Origin: Emiliania huxleyi CCMP1516
Lineage: Eukaryota; Haptophyta; Isochrysidales; Noelaerhabdaceae
Direction of reading: 5' to 3'
NCBI RefSeq assembly: GCF_000372725.1
Contig: NW_005202428.1
Span: 1,493,437 to 1,557,436 of the forward strand
DNA length: 64,000 nucleotides
Below are positions 9,971 through 19,762 of the stretch, piece by piece. A program made the position numbers and the translations under genes. Position 1 is the first letter of the stretch. Each line of letters opens with the position of its first letter. The notes under the pieces were generated by a model. The model searched no databases, was not told where the DNA came from, and saw nothing but the letters and a program-made list of their open reading frames with translations.

Positions 9971-10821
9971 GGTGAACCTTCTTTTCTACCAGGCTAGGAT
10001 TGAGAGCAGCCTCGCTCTCAACCCTAGAAGTCGAAGGATTGTGAGCAGCACTCCTCGCAATCGTAGCATCTCTGTGCGATTGTGAGCGCCCACGCTCGCA
10101 ATCCTACATCTTCTAGGACTAAGAGCAGCTCCGCTCCCAAGATGACTGGTGACGCCTACGAGCTACGTGCTACGACTACTACCAGCGCGCTCGCAATCCG
10201 AGCAAAGTCTAGGATTGCGAGCAGCACTGCTCACAATCCTAGCGACAAGCCTCCGATTGCGAGCAGGAGCGCTCGCAATCCTAGAACTTTCGCCGATTGC
10301 GAGCGACACCGCCCACAGTCCTACGACTTCTCTAGGATTGCGAGCGGGTCCCCTCGCAATCGGTGCGAGCACTGTTGGATTGTGAGGAGACCTCCCCCGG
10401 CCGGCGCGCTCACTCACAAGCGCTCGCGGCTGGAGCGATTGGGAGCGCCCCCTGTGCGCATGCTAGCAATCCTTGGATCTTTGGTACGATTGTGAGCACC
10501 GCCGCTCATAGTCCTACAAGATGTAGGATTGCGAGCGCTCCTGCTCGCAATCGGAGGCATGTTGCTAGGATTGTGAGCAGTGCTGCTCGCAATCCTAGAC
10601 TTTGCTCGGATTGCGAGCGCGCTGGTAGTAGTCGTAGGCGTCACCAGTCATCTTGGGAGCGGAGCTGCTCTTTCTTAGTCCTAGAAGATGTAGGATTGCG
10701 AGCGTAGGCGCTCACAATCGCACAGAGATGCTACGCTTGCGAGGAGTGCTGCTTTAATTCTTCGACTTCTAGGGTTGAGAGCGAGGCTGCTCTCAATCCT
10801 AGCCTAGTACAAAAGATCACC
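9971..10821. mobile_element. Foldback/Mutator-like element built from nested palindromes
   Basis: The element is flanked by a perfect 9-bp direct repeat TGCAGACCT (9962-9970 and 10822-10830). Its ends are inverted repeats GGTGAACCTTCTTTTCTACC and, reversed, GGTGATCTTTTGTACT, continuing into arms of roughly 300 bp (about 9971-10290 and 10510-10821) that are near reverse complements. Each arm is a chain of short palindromes of the type GATTGCGAGC...GCTCGCAATC, about 28 bp each. A 9-bp duplication and very long terminal repeats fit Mutator-like foldback elements. No transposase is present. Confidence 0.75.
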
Positions 10822-10956
10822 TGCAGACCTCGAGTGCACGACTCGAAAAATAACAACCTTCTCCGCTGCGCTGGCGCCGCTGTGCGCTCGTACACAGCCG
10901 CCGCGTGTGGCGCTGGGTGGGTGTCCGATCTTGTCCGCCGCCACGGGTGTGGCAGA

Positions 10957-12753
10957 ATGCGCACGATGCAGCTGATGCTCGGGACGCTTGCGGTCGGGTG
11001 TGTCCTCATCGTCAAGGAGGCGCTGCCCTTCTTTGGCGGTGCCGCCTCAGAGGGAGGTGCAGCGGCGCCTCAGGACGGCTACCTGAGCCTGCAGGCTACG
11101 GAGCCGAGCGCTCGGGTGCTGGCCGGCGCAGACAGGCGCGACGCGTCCGCGAGCCTGCGGGAAGCCATGGCGGCGCCGCAAGTGGCTTCGCTGGCATACG
11201 CTACCAATGCGTCGCACAGGACAGGCTCCGCAAGGCCGGCCGCACTCAGCACGGCCCCGGACATGATCCATGCCGGCGGCCACACATCTAGCGCGCCGAT
11301 ACAGCGCTGGGCGACTGCCGTTACCGCCATCGGAGGCAACGTCTCCGCCGCCGCGGCTGCAAAGCGAACGAGCTATGCGAGCACTGGACCAGTGCCTTGG
11401 ACTGGAGGCGCCTCCTCTTAGAGGTGGCGATGCCAGCCGCCCGCCGCGCGTTCAACAAGCCCCGATCACGACCCACCTGTAGGCGAGCCTCCGTTTATAG
11501 CCTTGGGCATCGTCTCGAACGTGATGTGGGCGGACAGCTTTGCGCGGCGGAGGTGGATCCGCCAGACGTGGAAGACATACTCGAACGTGGGCCGCACGAT
11601 GCATGTTGTCTTCATCGTCGGCATGCTCCAGAGCGACCTCTCTCCCATCCCGGGCGAGGTGGAACAGAAGCTGCGCGCCGAGGCGGCCGAGCACGGAGGT
11701 GCGCCTTGTCGAGAGCTGCGAGTGAACGGCTGGTCGGCACTGGCTGTGCCGCCGGCATGCGCCTGTGATACGCACCTGCCTCTATCACCGCCATCGGTCC
11801 AGGCTGAGGGGCGATCGCGCCACCATCACTCACCCCTCCCCTCCCCCACCGCACGCTTCAGACTTGCTGCTGCTCGACGATGTGCCGGAGCGAAAATCGC
11901 CCTGCCTCAAGACGATGGCGTGGTTCCGCCACGCCGTGCACACCTACTCGGGCGCCACCTTCATCGCCAAGACCGACGACGACGCGTTTGTGCAGACCAT
12001 CAAGCTCGAGGCAAACATCCGCCCTTTCACACAGACGCCGCGCGTATACATTGGCTCGACGCTCTGGGGCTCGTTCGTCACAAAGACATTCGAGCCTTGC
12101 GCGCGGCGGATGGGGCCGAATATGTGCGCCGGCGGGATGAAGGAGGAAAACTGCGTCCAAAAGGGCGCAATCGGGCCGTACCCGTACGCGGTGGGTATGC
12201 TTCAGGCGAGGGCTCAGCCACACCCGCTCACGGCGGGCTGAGTGCATCTGCCCGGCACGCGGTGCTGACTGCTGGCCCGTCGCTCCCGGTGCTGCAGGTG
12301 CTCTCTTACGGCGTCGCTGCATGGATGGTGCAGCAGGACGCCTTCCTCGACTTTGAGCAACGAGCGACTGCCGCGACGCGACCGCCGATGATGACGCAGG
12401 GCGAGGACATGGTGATAGGCATGTTCCTCTACCTATCGCCTTGGCCGCTGATGCCGCTGCACTGGGGCTGGGACAAGCTGCACGACCTGTGCTTCAAGTG
12501 CACTCGCAAGGACCAGATCTGGCGGCCAATCACCGTCCAGACCGTCGTCGCCCACCACATTGCAAATGAGCAGATTATCACGGAGGTTTTCCGCAACATC
12601 ACGCACGGCAGCCACTTCGACCCGCGCCCGTGCGACGACGCCTGCCAGCAGAAGCTGCTGCCGTTCGAAGTGACCAGCCTCGAAGACCTGTGCAGCCGAG
12701 CGGGCGGCAGCATCCGCAAAGTGTACAGCAAATGCGCACTCGTGCCGAAATAG
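10957..12753 (+). CDS. GT31-like type II membrane glycosyltransferase
   Basis: Exons 10957-11407, 11483-11698, 11862-12190 and 12298-12753 give 483 residues with all phases closing. The first intron is GC-AG. An N-terminal anchor (LMLGTLAVGCVLIVKEALPF) is followed by a variable stem, then SFARRRWIRQTWKTYSNVG, as in beta-1,3-galactosyl/GlcNAc-transferases. The DxD-type metal and nucleotide-sugar site is ATFIAKTDDDAFVQ. After YPYAVLSYGVAAWMV the segment MTQGEDMVIGMFLYL corresponds to the conserved ED(V/M)..G motif. The enzyme should act in the Golgi, moving a sugar from a UDP donor to glycans. Donor and acceptor cannot be told. The start ATG is chosen because it precedes the anchor. Confidence 0.8.
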
Positions 12754-13297
12754 TGGTCGTGGGGCGAGCTTGGCGGGAGGGAGTCAGCACACGGGGCCAC
12801 TCGCAGCGCAGCTGGAGCTGCCCGTTTTTTGAGATACTGAAAGTTAAACGTCAGGGGCGGGGAACCCGCAATTTGAGATGCTGAGGGCATTTTGAGTTGC
12901 AAATCATCTCTCGCCCGGGTTGCGGGTATGGCTCTTTACCAGAGCTTGTACGTGAAAGCCGAAGTTCTGACTGTCGTTGCTGTTTCTCGACTGTCTGTGC
13001 TTGTGCGTCTTGGGTGGTCCGGGGTTGTGTTTTTGTGTGTGGCCACACCGGAACACTTGGAGCACTTGGAGTGCAGTCTGTGCAGTCATCAGCCGCACAT
13101 CATCCAGAGCCGGGGTGCGGGGAGCTAAGAAGCGCACCCAGCGGGCCGGATGATTGGGATCGGGTTGCGGGCAAGAGAGCGCCTGGGGGGTGCGCGTTGC
13201 AGGGAAGGGCCAAAGCACGGGGGTTAGTCCGCGCTTCGGGTTATACAAGGGGCGCGAGACTAGAATTCTCTTTTCCCTCAAGCTGCTTCAAGCCGTC
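12754..13297 (+). other. Intergenic region
   Basis: No coding signal or known repeat was recognised. Short self-similar phrases occur near 12838-12900 (GAGATACTG and GAGATGCTGAG) and CACTTGGAG is doubled near 13051-13068. Confidence 0.4.
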
Positions 13298-13804
13298 ATG
13301 GGCAGCCCTGCGCGGCGACGTTCTGGCGCGTGGCAATCGCCGCCCATTTCGCAGGGTGTGAGGTCGACGCGCCCCAATAACGTCTCTTCGCACCAGCCTC
13401 CAAGGCGTTGGACCTCCGCTGACGAGCGCTGCGGTGCGGCTGAGTTGGAGCACCGTCCGCGGAAAACCGTGTGCATCTGTCCGGTATGCTTCGTACCGAC
13501 CGCCCCCGGCCAGCTTGCGTTCGCCACCCGCCTTCGACAGCGGCAGCGGCAGGAGTACGTGGCGTGGCAGCGATCGCTAAAGCCGTATGCCCGCTCGCCG
13601 TCGTTTGCTGAGGAGGAGAGGCTGCTGCTTGTGCGGGCGGACGGCGAGCGGGCGCGGTCTGCGCGTACTGCCCGAAGGTCATCACTCTCGGGCCACGCGA
13701 AAAAAGGCTTGGTCACGGAGCGGCTAAAGGCGCTGCAGGGGGCGGGCGCAGACACGCCTCAAAAGGGTCCCAGGAGGCCCTTGGAGGAGGCCCACGGACA
13801 ATGA
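13298..13804 (+). CDS. Hypothetical basic protein
   Basis: An ATG-started ORF of 168 residues, rich in Arg, Ala and Gln, with a CICPVCF Cys pair and a helical-looking middle (ATRLRQRQRQEYVAWQRSL). No family is recognised. It stands alone between the glycosyltransferase and the repeat-protein gene. Its codon choice resembles its neighbours, but it could still be a chance frame. Confidence 0.35.
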   Translation: MGSPARRRSGAWQSPPISQGVRSTRPNNVSSHQPPRRWTSADERCGAAELEHRPRKTVCICPVCFVPTAPGQLAFATRLRQRQRQEYVAWQRSLKPYARSPSFAEEERLLLVRADGERARSARTARRSSLSGHAKKGLVTERLKALQGAGADTPQKGPRRPLEEAHGQ

Positions 13805-14388
13805 TGACAGGGGTCTGGTGGCGTGCCCCTGCTACGCAGAGACCCAGATGTTCATGCGAGCACTCTAACCGCTTCGGCGCTCGGCGGTGCACGCACGCAC
13901 GGGGATGAATCAACCTCACTTGTCTGCTCTTTCACCCCGCCGCAGAGCCGCCGGTGTGCAGCGCGAGAGCCGGAGAGGATTAGAGCGTCTCAGAAGGAGT
14001 GTCGCAGATGGGAGATCCGGGGAGTGAGCCATTCGTAGTCGGTTATCTATGGCTATAAACAAAGCTCGGTCAGCTCAGTAGTGTGAGAGGAGAGGAGAGT
14101 GACTCCTCTCATATCCTCGCGAGAGACGTGTGTGACACTGAGAGAGCGACCCACGCAACGACCAAAACGTGTGCGGCCGCGCGTCGTCAATGGACAAAAT
14201 GCACACACTCGAGTGGGGGGGGACGGGGTCGAGAGAGACACGAGACTCGGAGGCTCCGACGAGCGACTATCTTCGACTCTTTGGACTCTTGTCCGAGCGG
14301 GACTTCGAATCTCAACACGTATCTAGACGTTCGGCGGTGCGCACGTCGGACCGAGGACAGAGACCACCGCTCGCCCGCGCCCCGCTGC
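13805..14388. other. Intergenic region downstream of the repeat-protein gene
   Basis: This holds a small hairpin of GAGAGGAGAGGAGAG with CTCCTCTC near 14084-14108. The last about 55 bases before 14389 are homologous to sequence after the paralogue at 33386-33440. Nothing else was recognised. Confidence 0.4.
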
Positions 14389-15732
14389 TCAGCGGCCCAT
14401 CAGCATGTGGTGGTGGCGGCCCGGCTCTTCGTAGCGCCCGTACCGCTCCTCCTCGCGCCGCTGCTCCTCGCGCCGCTCGCCGTGCTCGATCGCCGCCAGG
14501 CCCAGCACCGGGTGGCCCTGCGAGGCGAGGGCGACGCCCGCCAGCTTGTCGTGGCCGGTCGCCAGGAGCGCGCCGTCGAGCAGGGGGCGGAACCTCTTCT
14601 CCTCGGGCGGGGTCGCCGCCGCGGCGCCGGTCATGCCCTCGGACAGGGTGCCGAACGCGTCGCCCGTCGCCGCGCCGGACGCCTGGTACGCCTCGCCCTC
14701 CTTCTGGAAGTCGAAGTCCGGGTCGGTGAAGAAGCGGAAGGCAGTGTCGGCGCCCTGGGAGGCGAAGCCGGCGCCGGTGGTGGCGCCCTTCTGCGCGAAG
14801 GGCATCCAGCCGCCCTTCTCCGCCGGCGCCGCCGCGGCGGCCGGCGGCGGGACCGCCTCGACCGCCTCCGCGCCCTCCGCCGCCTGCAGCCAGCGGCCGC
14901 CGCCGTGGCGGCCGTGCTCGCCGCGGCCGTACTCGCCGTACTCGTACCGGTCGTCGCGGCGGTACTCGTCCTCGCGGCGCTGCTCCTCGCGGTGCTCGCC
15001 CATCTCCATCGCCGCGAGGCCCAGCATCGGGTGGCCCTGCTCCGCCAGCTCCATGCCGAGCAGGTCGTCGTGGCCAGTCATGAGGAGCGCGCCGTCGAGG
15101 AGCGCGCCGCCGCCCCGCTTCTCCTCGGGCGGCGTCGCCGCCGCGGCGCCGGCCATGCCCTCGGATAGGGTGCCGAACGCGTCGCCCGTCGCCGCGCCGG
15201 ACGCCTGGTACGCCTCGCCCTCCTTCTGGAAGTCGAAGTCCGGGTCGGTGAAGAAGCGGAAGGCAGTGTCGGCGCCCTGGGAGGCGAAGCCGGCGCCGGT
15301 GGCGGCGCCCTGCTGCGCGAAGGGCATCCAGCCGCCCTTCTCCGCCGGCGCCGCCGCGGCGGCCGTCTCCGGGCTCGCCCCCAGCTTGCGGCGGCCCATC
15401 GACCCGCCGGCCACCAGGTTGCCAAAGTCGGAGGACGTGTCCTTGTTCAGGTCGGAGAAGCGGTTGCCGGTGTTGGAGGCGGAGTCGGAGCTCGCCTGGA
15501 AGGCGCCGCCCGTGATCCAGTCGAGCCCCGTCTCGACGCCCGCCGCAGTGTACTTTGCCCCCGTGAGGAGGCCCATCCCGGCGAACTGCGTCCACGAGGC
15601 GGGGCCGCGCTGCTCGTCGGGCGGCGAGGTGACGGCGCCGCCGAGGAAGCCGGCGTCGGTGGTGAGCGGGTCGCCGCCCGACGCCGTGGGGACGGGCGCC
15701 GCGGGGCCGGAGGTGATGGCGAGCGCGAGCAT
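14389..15732 (-). CDS. Unknown 447-residue repeat protein, copy 1
   Basis: A single-exon ORF. Its N-terminal third includes FAGMGLLTGAKYTAAGVETG and NTGNRFSDLNKDTSSDFGNL. It is followed by two almost identical blocks of about 85 residues (EKGGWMPFAQ, DTAFRFFTDPDFDFQKEGEA, GDAFGTLSEGM), each leading into a LLDGALL.TGHD segment and a charged REEQRRE tail rich in Arg, Glu and Tyr. It ends with a His-rich EEPGRHHHMLMGR. There is no signal peptide. The inverted paralogue at 32042-33385 differs by only a few residues (PET/PPP, AVEAVP/AAEAVS, KGATTG/QGAATG, GMT/GMA). Homology continues upstream to about 16045. The function is unknown; the repeats look conserved and homogenised. Confidence 0.7.
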   Translation of the reverse strand: MLALAITSGPAAPVPTASGGDPLTTDAGFLGGAVTSPPDEQRGPASWTQFAGMGLLTGAKYTAAGVETGLDWITGGAFQASSDSASNTGNRFSDLNKDTSSDFGNLVAGGSMGRRKLGASPETAAAAAPAEKGGWMPFAQQGAATGAGFASQGADTAFRFFTDPDFDFQKEGEAYQASGAATGDAFGTLSEGMAGAAAATPPEEKRGGGALLDGALLMTGHDDLLGMELAEQGHPMLGLAAMEMGEHREEQRREDEYRRDDRYEYGEYGRGEHGRHGGGRWLQAAEGAEAVEAVPPPAAAAAPAEKGGWMPFAQKGATTGAGFASQGADTAFRFFTDPDFDFQKEGEAYQASGAATGDAFGTLSEGMTGAAAATPPEEKRFRPLLDGALLATGHDKLAGVALASQGHPVLGLAAIEHGERREEQRREEERYGRYEEPGRHHHMLMGR

Positions 15733-15920
15733 CGGGCTGGGCTTGGCTGGCTGGTAGGGAGAGAGGGCGGCGAGGAGCAGGTCCTTTGCGTGACTTGAGG
15801 AGGTGAAGGAGGGACGCGTCCGCCGAGCTGTCCACGCCCTGAGAGCGCGCTCGCCTGCTCCTTGGCGGGAGCTCCGGTCCGTGGCTTATTCTCCATGATT
15901 GTTAACGTGCATCGTTTCGA

Positions 15921-15961
15921 GGAGATTTTTAGCAATACCAAACAACTCTAACACTTGTGTG
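15921..15961 (+). mobile_element. 41-bp insertion with 9-bp target duplication
   Basis: The sequence GGAGATTTTTAGCAATACCA and onward is flanked by two copies of TCGTTTCGA (15912-15920, 15962-15970). The paralogous locus has one copy and no insert (reverse complement at 31857-31865). A second member lies inverted at 16050-16100. The family is unknown; a 9-bp duplication fits Mutator-type integration. Confidence 0.65.
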
Positions 15962-16049
15962 TCGTTTCGATACCCTACGCGTTTCTCTACGCCTCCCCTC
16001 CATCCTTCTCTTTCTTTCCTATTCGCGTATCTAGTAGCACCACTGCAAA

Positions 16050-16100
16050 CAAAACGTGTGAGTGTTAGAGTTGTTTGGTATTGCTAAAAATCTCTCTCTC
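16050..16100 (-). mobile_element. 51-bp insertion of the same tiny family, inverted
   Basis: Read in reverse it contains ATTTTTAGCAATACCAAACA then ACTCTAACACT, as at 15921-15961. It is flanked by CACTGCAAA at 16041-16049 and 16101-16109. The paralogue near 31772 has a single GCAGTG at the matching place. Confidence 0.6.
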
Positions 16101-16109
16101 CACTGCAAA

Positions 16110-16508
16110 AGATCAAGAAGGGGAAGAGAGAGTTGGAGGATGGAGACTTTCTTTCTTGAGATTTGGTGTTTTTGTTGTTTAGAGGATGGAAATAAACAAA
16201 ATCAAACGCCGAGACGAGACGAGATGCATGGAATAAGCATGTGTCCCCCCCCTCACGATCTTCATTCAATCAAACACACCAGAGTGGTGGGGCAAAAGAG
16301 TTTAAACAAGACAACTCTCTCTCACAGCACACAGGCTCGACACAGGTGCAAAAGAGATCTCACGCCTTACTCGGGTTGCCAAGTCTACGAGCCCATACGT
16401 GTACGTGCTGGCTCTAGCATGCGAGCTCACGCGCCCGCCCGACACGCTCGCCGGTGAGCGCCGTCGAGATCTCACCGCCGGACATGCCGAACTGCTCGGA
16501 GTCGTGCT
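16110..16508. other. Intergenic region with a short repeat
   Basis: No gene was recognised. Bases about 16298-16345 (ACAACTCTCT..CACAGCA.ACAGGCTCGACACAGG) match about 45925-45972, a dispersed repeat of roughly 48 bp. The rest is AT-richer than the surrounding DNA. Confidence 0.45.
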
Positions 16509-17000
16509 CTAGTGCCCTGAGCTGCCCGAGAGCCACTGGCGAGCGGCACCGACGGGACTCTCGTCATGCGTATCCCCGTCTCCTCCGCCTAGCTCCCCTG
16601 GCGACAAAGAGCCACCGCTGTCACGTATGGCGCGCTCGTGCGTTTGGACGCGCGCCTGCTGCACGTGCGCCATCGCCTCCGCCCTCTGGAACTCGCGGCT
16701 CACCGTGAAGGATGGCTTGGCTTCCACATGTGTCGTCACGCTTGGACAGACCAGTTTAGCGGCGGAAGCCCATGGCGGCGGCTAGGGCGGCGGCGCACCA
16801 TGCAGATTATGCTGAGAATCGCTGCGACGAGGCCGACGATGACTCCGATGACGACTCCCATGGTTACCTTGACGGTGACGGCCAAGGACGATGCCGACGT
16901 CGAAGGCGGCGATGGAGATGGCGGTGGCGGCGCTCGAGATGGCGGTGGCGGCGACGATGCCGACAACGACGGCGGTGAAGGTGGTGGTGGCAACCTGTGT
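16509..17000 (-). CDS. 3' exons of a proline-rich single-pass membrane protein (partial model)
   Basis: On the minus strand an exon entered after a CACAG acceptor near 16998 encodes a PPPPSPPSLS-type tract, then a transmembrane helix VTMGVVIGVIVGLVAAILSI followed by basic RRRPSRRHG. A further frame, VEAKPSFTVSREFQRAEAMA through to a stop at 16509-16511, reads like the cytoplasmic tail. The junction between them (near 16740-16760) is not resolved. Pro-rich stem plus helix plus short tail suggests a cell-surface protein. Upstream exons between 17000 and 17250 could not be set. The whole model is tentative. Confidence 0.4.
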
Positions 17001-17259
17001 CACCCGAAATCCATAGTGTCACTCCAGATCCATAAAATGTCGCATTTGCAGCGCATTTTGTTGCAAACAAGTGTGCAAATGGTTGTTTTGACCAGTACTC
17101 ACCTGCCCCTGCGGAGCATGCGCATGCTAGCTCTCGTACATGCACTCTCTCTTCCGTCCGCACCCGCACGGTACCCATTCCGGAGCCCACCATGCCGCTC
17201 GCACCTGGCTCGCACCCACCCACTATGCGTGTGGTCATGCCAACAGTGCTATGAGCTAA

Positions 17260-17525
17260 TCACTTGGGGACGCCCATGAAGCCCAAGAACCTGGCCTGAC
17301 TCTCCCGCTCACTCTGCTCGCGTGCGCGCGAAGCGTTGAGCTCGGCCAGCATCAAATCCTGCGCAAAGGTTGGGGAGAACATGCTCCCGCCCGGCTGTGC
17401 AAACACGGAGGGGGCCGTCTCTGCATCGCGAGTGCGATAGAGCGGCGCCGCCGGTGCCGGCTTGGCCCTCTTGCGGCGCTGCCCCTGCGGCGCATCCCTC
17501 GGCGGTGGCGGCCCGGGTGGTGGTG

Positions 17526-17582
<57 letters not shown>

Positions 17583-17736
17583 GTGGCGGCGGCCGCGTCC
17601 ACGTCGTCTGCTTGTCGACCGAGTTGTAATAGTAGGGGCGCCCATTGCCGTCCACGTACTCGGTCCAGTCCTTGCCGATTTCGGCCTGGCTCTCCTCCTC
17701 CTCCTCCTCCCCCGCCTCGTCGGCGTCCGCCTTCTT
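17260..17736 (-). CDS. WW-domain protein with polyproline tract, last exon
   Basis: An exon of 158 residues starts after a CCCTAG acceptor. An acidic stretch (EEEEEES) leads into a WW domain: DWTEYVDGNGRPYYYNSVDK then QTTWTRP, with both tryptophans and the YYYN core. Then come about 25 prolines, a basic patch QRRKRAKPAP and an Arg/Glu-rich end. WW domains bind proline-rich ligands; this layout resembles splicing or transcription-linked FBP11/Prp40-type proteins, but FF domains are not seen. The upstream sequence is repeat family A, so earlier exons lie beyond it or the gene was cut by it. Confidence 0.6.
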
Positions 17737-17739
17737 CTA

Positions 17740-18055
17740 GGGTACCCAAACTCCGGGGCCGGTGTGCGGGGAGCGAACCTTAACGGCCGCCCAGAAGCTT
17801 TCTGAGCGAACCAATCGGGCCAGGATCATCAGCATATGTCCCCTCCACAACATCGTGGGCGTTTGAGCGGTATTTGAGGAGCACCGCCACTCTGAAGTTT
17901 GGCCGGGTGGTCTGCAGACCCCCCCCCCCCCCAAGCAGCAGACGAGCGGGCTCCGTGGGGTCGAAAAAGTCGACGCTGGGAGTCGCACTCGTCAAACCAT
18001 CGCAGTACCATGCGGTCCGCACGTACCGCCCACATCCCCTCCACCGCTGAGAAGG
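17740..18055 (-). repeat. Repeat family A, copy 2
   Basis: Reverse-complement match to 163-480. In this orientation it ends at GGTACCCTAG, exactly the splice acceptor of the WW exon. Upstream it runs into the tandem blocks at 18065-18830. Confidence 0.7.
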
Positions 18056-18064
18056 CGCAGATGC

Positions 18065-18830
18065 TTCCTCCTCTGTCGCGTCGCTCTCGTCTGCCTCGTC
18101 CTGCGACGCCGCCGCCGCCTGCCGATCCCTTGCTCTCGCGGCTTCTCCCGCCTTTCGGCGCAACTCTGCCCTCCTCGCGGCATATTTTGGCCCCTCGAGT
18201 TTATCGAGCTCTCCACCTCTCCTCGCGCAAGGACGACTCTTCTGACGCCCACTCCGATCATTTGCCGCCAAGTCATATCGTTGCTCAGGTCCACTCTCTC
18301 TTCGAACACTTGTACCTCCACCGATGATGTTGTCGGTGGGTAGAAAGAAAGAAAACAGACACCCAAGGGAGGGATGGGAGGAGGGCACGCCGCCACCACA
18401 CAGGGGTTTTAAGGAGAGGAGTGTGGTGCTAGCCGTCGCCCACCCTAACCCTTGGTCGTCTGCCTCTTTCTATCTCCCTTCGCAGTCCCTCGCCGATTCT
18501 CGCTGCAACCTTCATGCCACCTCGCGGTCGTCCCACTCTCGTCGTTCTCCCTCCTGTCGCTTCCTCCTCTGTCGCGTCGCTCTCGTCTGCCTCATCCTGC
18601 GACGCCGCCGCCGCCTGCCGATCCCTTGCGCTCTCGCGGCTTCTCCCGCCTTTCGGCGCAACTCTGCCCTCCTCGCGGCATATCCTGGCCCCTCGAGTTT
18701 ATCGAGCTCTCCTCGCGCAAGGACGACTCTTCTGACGCCCACTGCGATCATTTGCCGCCAAGTCATGTCGTTGCTCAGGTCGGCACTCTCTCTTCGGACA
18801 CTTGTACCTCCACCGATGATGTTGGCGCTG
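18065..18830. repeat. Direct duplication of a 270-bp block, with family B copy between
   Basis: Blocks 18065-18330 and 18546-18830 share long runs (CTCTCGTCTGCCTC.TCCTG, CTCCCGCCTTTCGGCGCAAC, TTGCCGCCAAGTCAT). A family B copy (18342-18420) and the GCTAGCCGTCGCCCACCC unit lie between. That unit also follows the family B copy at 2956. On the minus strand the blocks read KLEG..YAARRAELRRKAGE, perhaps a decayed coding repeat. Confidence 0.65.
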
Positions 18831-18954
18831 GGGTCCCCTTCGGGTGCATCGTGACAGCTGACGGCGGGATTTCCACTGGTTCATCCTCCTCTGAGTCGTC
18901 TTCCCCGGCTTCCTCCCTCCCGTTCGGCTCTACGTTCAGCACGTTCAGCGTGGC

Positions 18955-19195
18955 TCACGTAAACGCACAACCCCGGGCCCGAAATCGCACAGAGTCCGCT
19001 CACCCTCCATTTGTCGGTGGGTAAAAGAAAGAAAGAAAGAAAACGGACAACCCAAGGGATTTGTCGGTGGGTAAAAGAAAGAAAGAAAACAGACCTTCGA
19101 GGGAGGGATGGGTTTTTAGAAATTAGAAAACAGACAACCCAAGGGAGGGATGGGAGGACGGCACGCCGCCACCACACAGGGATTTTAAGGAGGGA
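18955..19195. repeat. Cluster of short repeats (family E and truncated family B)
   Basis: Bases 18956-18990 (CACGTAAACGCACAACCCCG then GGCCCGAAATCGC) recur at about 49872-49902 and 49915-49945. They are followed by three truncated family B copies starting near 19025, 19074 and 19123; the first two follow TTTGTCGGTGGGTAAAAGAA. Confidence 0.55.
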
Positions 19196-19280
19196 TAAAT
19201 AAATAAATAAATAAATACAACGGACATCCCAAGCTAGGGCTGGGTCGAGGACAGACACGTCCCCACCTTTGCAGGATTTT
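19196..19280 (-). repeat. Short interspersed repeat family C, copy 2
   Basis: A (TAAA)n run plus CAACGGACATCCCAAGCTAG to TTTGCAGGATTTT. It lacks the last about 30 bases found in the copies at 3406 and 59571. Confidence 0.6.
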
Positions 19281-19393
19281 AAGGAGGGATTGGCGAGAAT
19301 TCTGCAGACCCAAATTCTTTTTGTAGCCGAGCTGGCTCCCAGGTAGCCTAAGGCCGGTGCCCTGAGAGCACGTGTGCTTCCCAATCGCCGTCG

Positions 19394-19708
19394 ATGAAGT
19401 TGAAGCACGTTCTATCCCAGCCCGCGTCGTCGCTGGCGCAGCATCATGCGGCATGGGCGAGGTGTCAGCGCGTGTCGGCGACGCGTGCACTGCCGCCGCG
19501 ACTCTTGGACGACGGCACAGGCGACACATCAAAGTGCCCCTTTTTTGGCGGACCGCGTGGAGGCGGGATTGGGGACGCGAACATCGTCTCGGGCGTGCTT
19601 TTCATTGGCGTCGTGATCCTCGTGCAGCGGATGCTCACACGGGGGCCGCTCAGATTGCTGAGAGACCTTGTCACGTTAATCTCAGCGGGTTTGGGAAGGC
19701 TAAGGTGA
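19394..19708 (+). CDS. Small single-pass membrane protein, hypothetical
   Basis: An ATG-started ORF of 104 residues. The first about 45 residues are basic and Ser/Ala-rich with few acidic residues, like an organelle-targeting leader. Then come FGGPRGGGIGDANI and a hydrophobic helix VSGVLFIGVVILVQRML, followed by an amphipathic basic end GPLRLLRDLVTLISAGLGRL. A small mitochondrial or plastid inner-membrane protein would fit. No family is recognised, and repeats lie immediately upstream. Confidence 0.45.
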   Translation: MKLKHVLSQPASSLAQHHAAWARCQRVSATRALPPRLLDDGTGDTSKCPFFGGPRGGGIGDANIVSGVLFIGVVILVQRMLTRGPLRLLRDLVTLISAGLGRLR

Positions 19709-19762
19709 TTAGAGAGAGTACAAAACGATGTGTCATCACGGGCGCACACACTTATAAGCCAC

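Noticed and set aside
10082-10707. ORFs such as those containing RNPTSSRTKSSSAPK and RASSTAHNPS
   Set aside because: They lie inside the palindromic foldback and merely translate its short inverted repeats.
17000-17250. TRIVGG start resembling a trypsin N-terminus on the minus strand
   Set aside because: No His, Asp or Ser catalytic motifs follow, and the frame is short.
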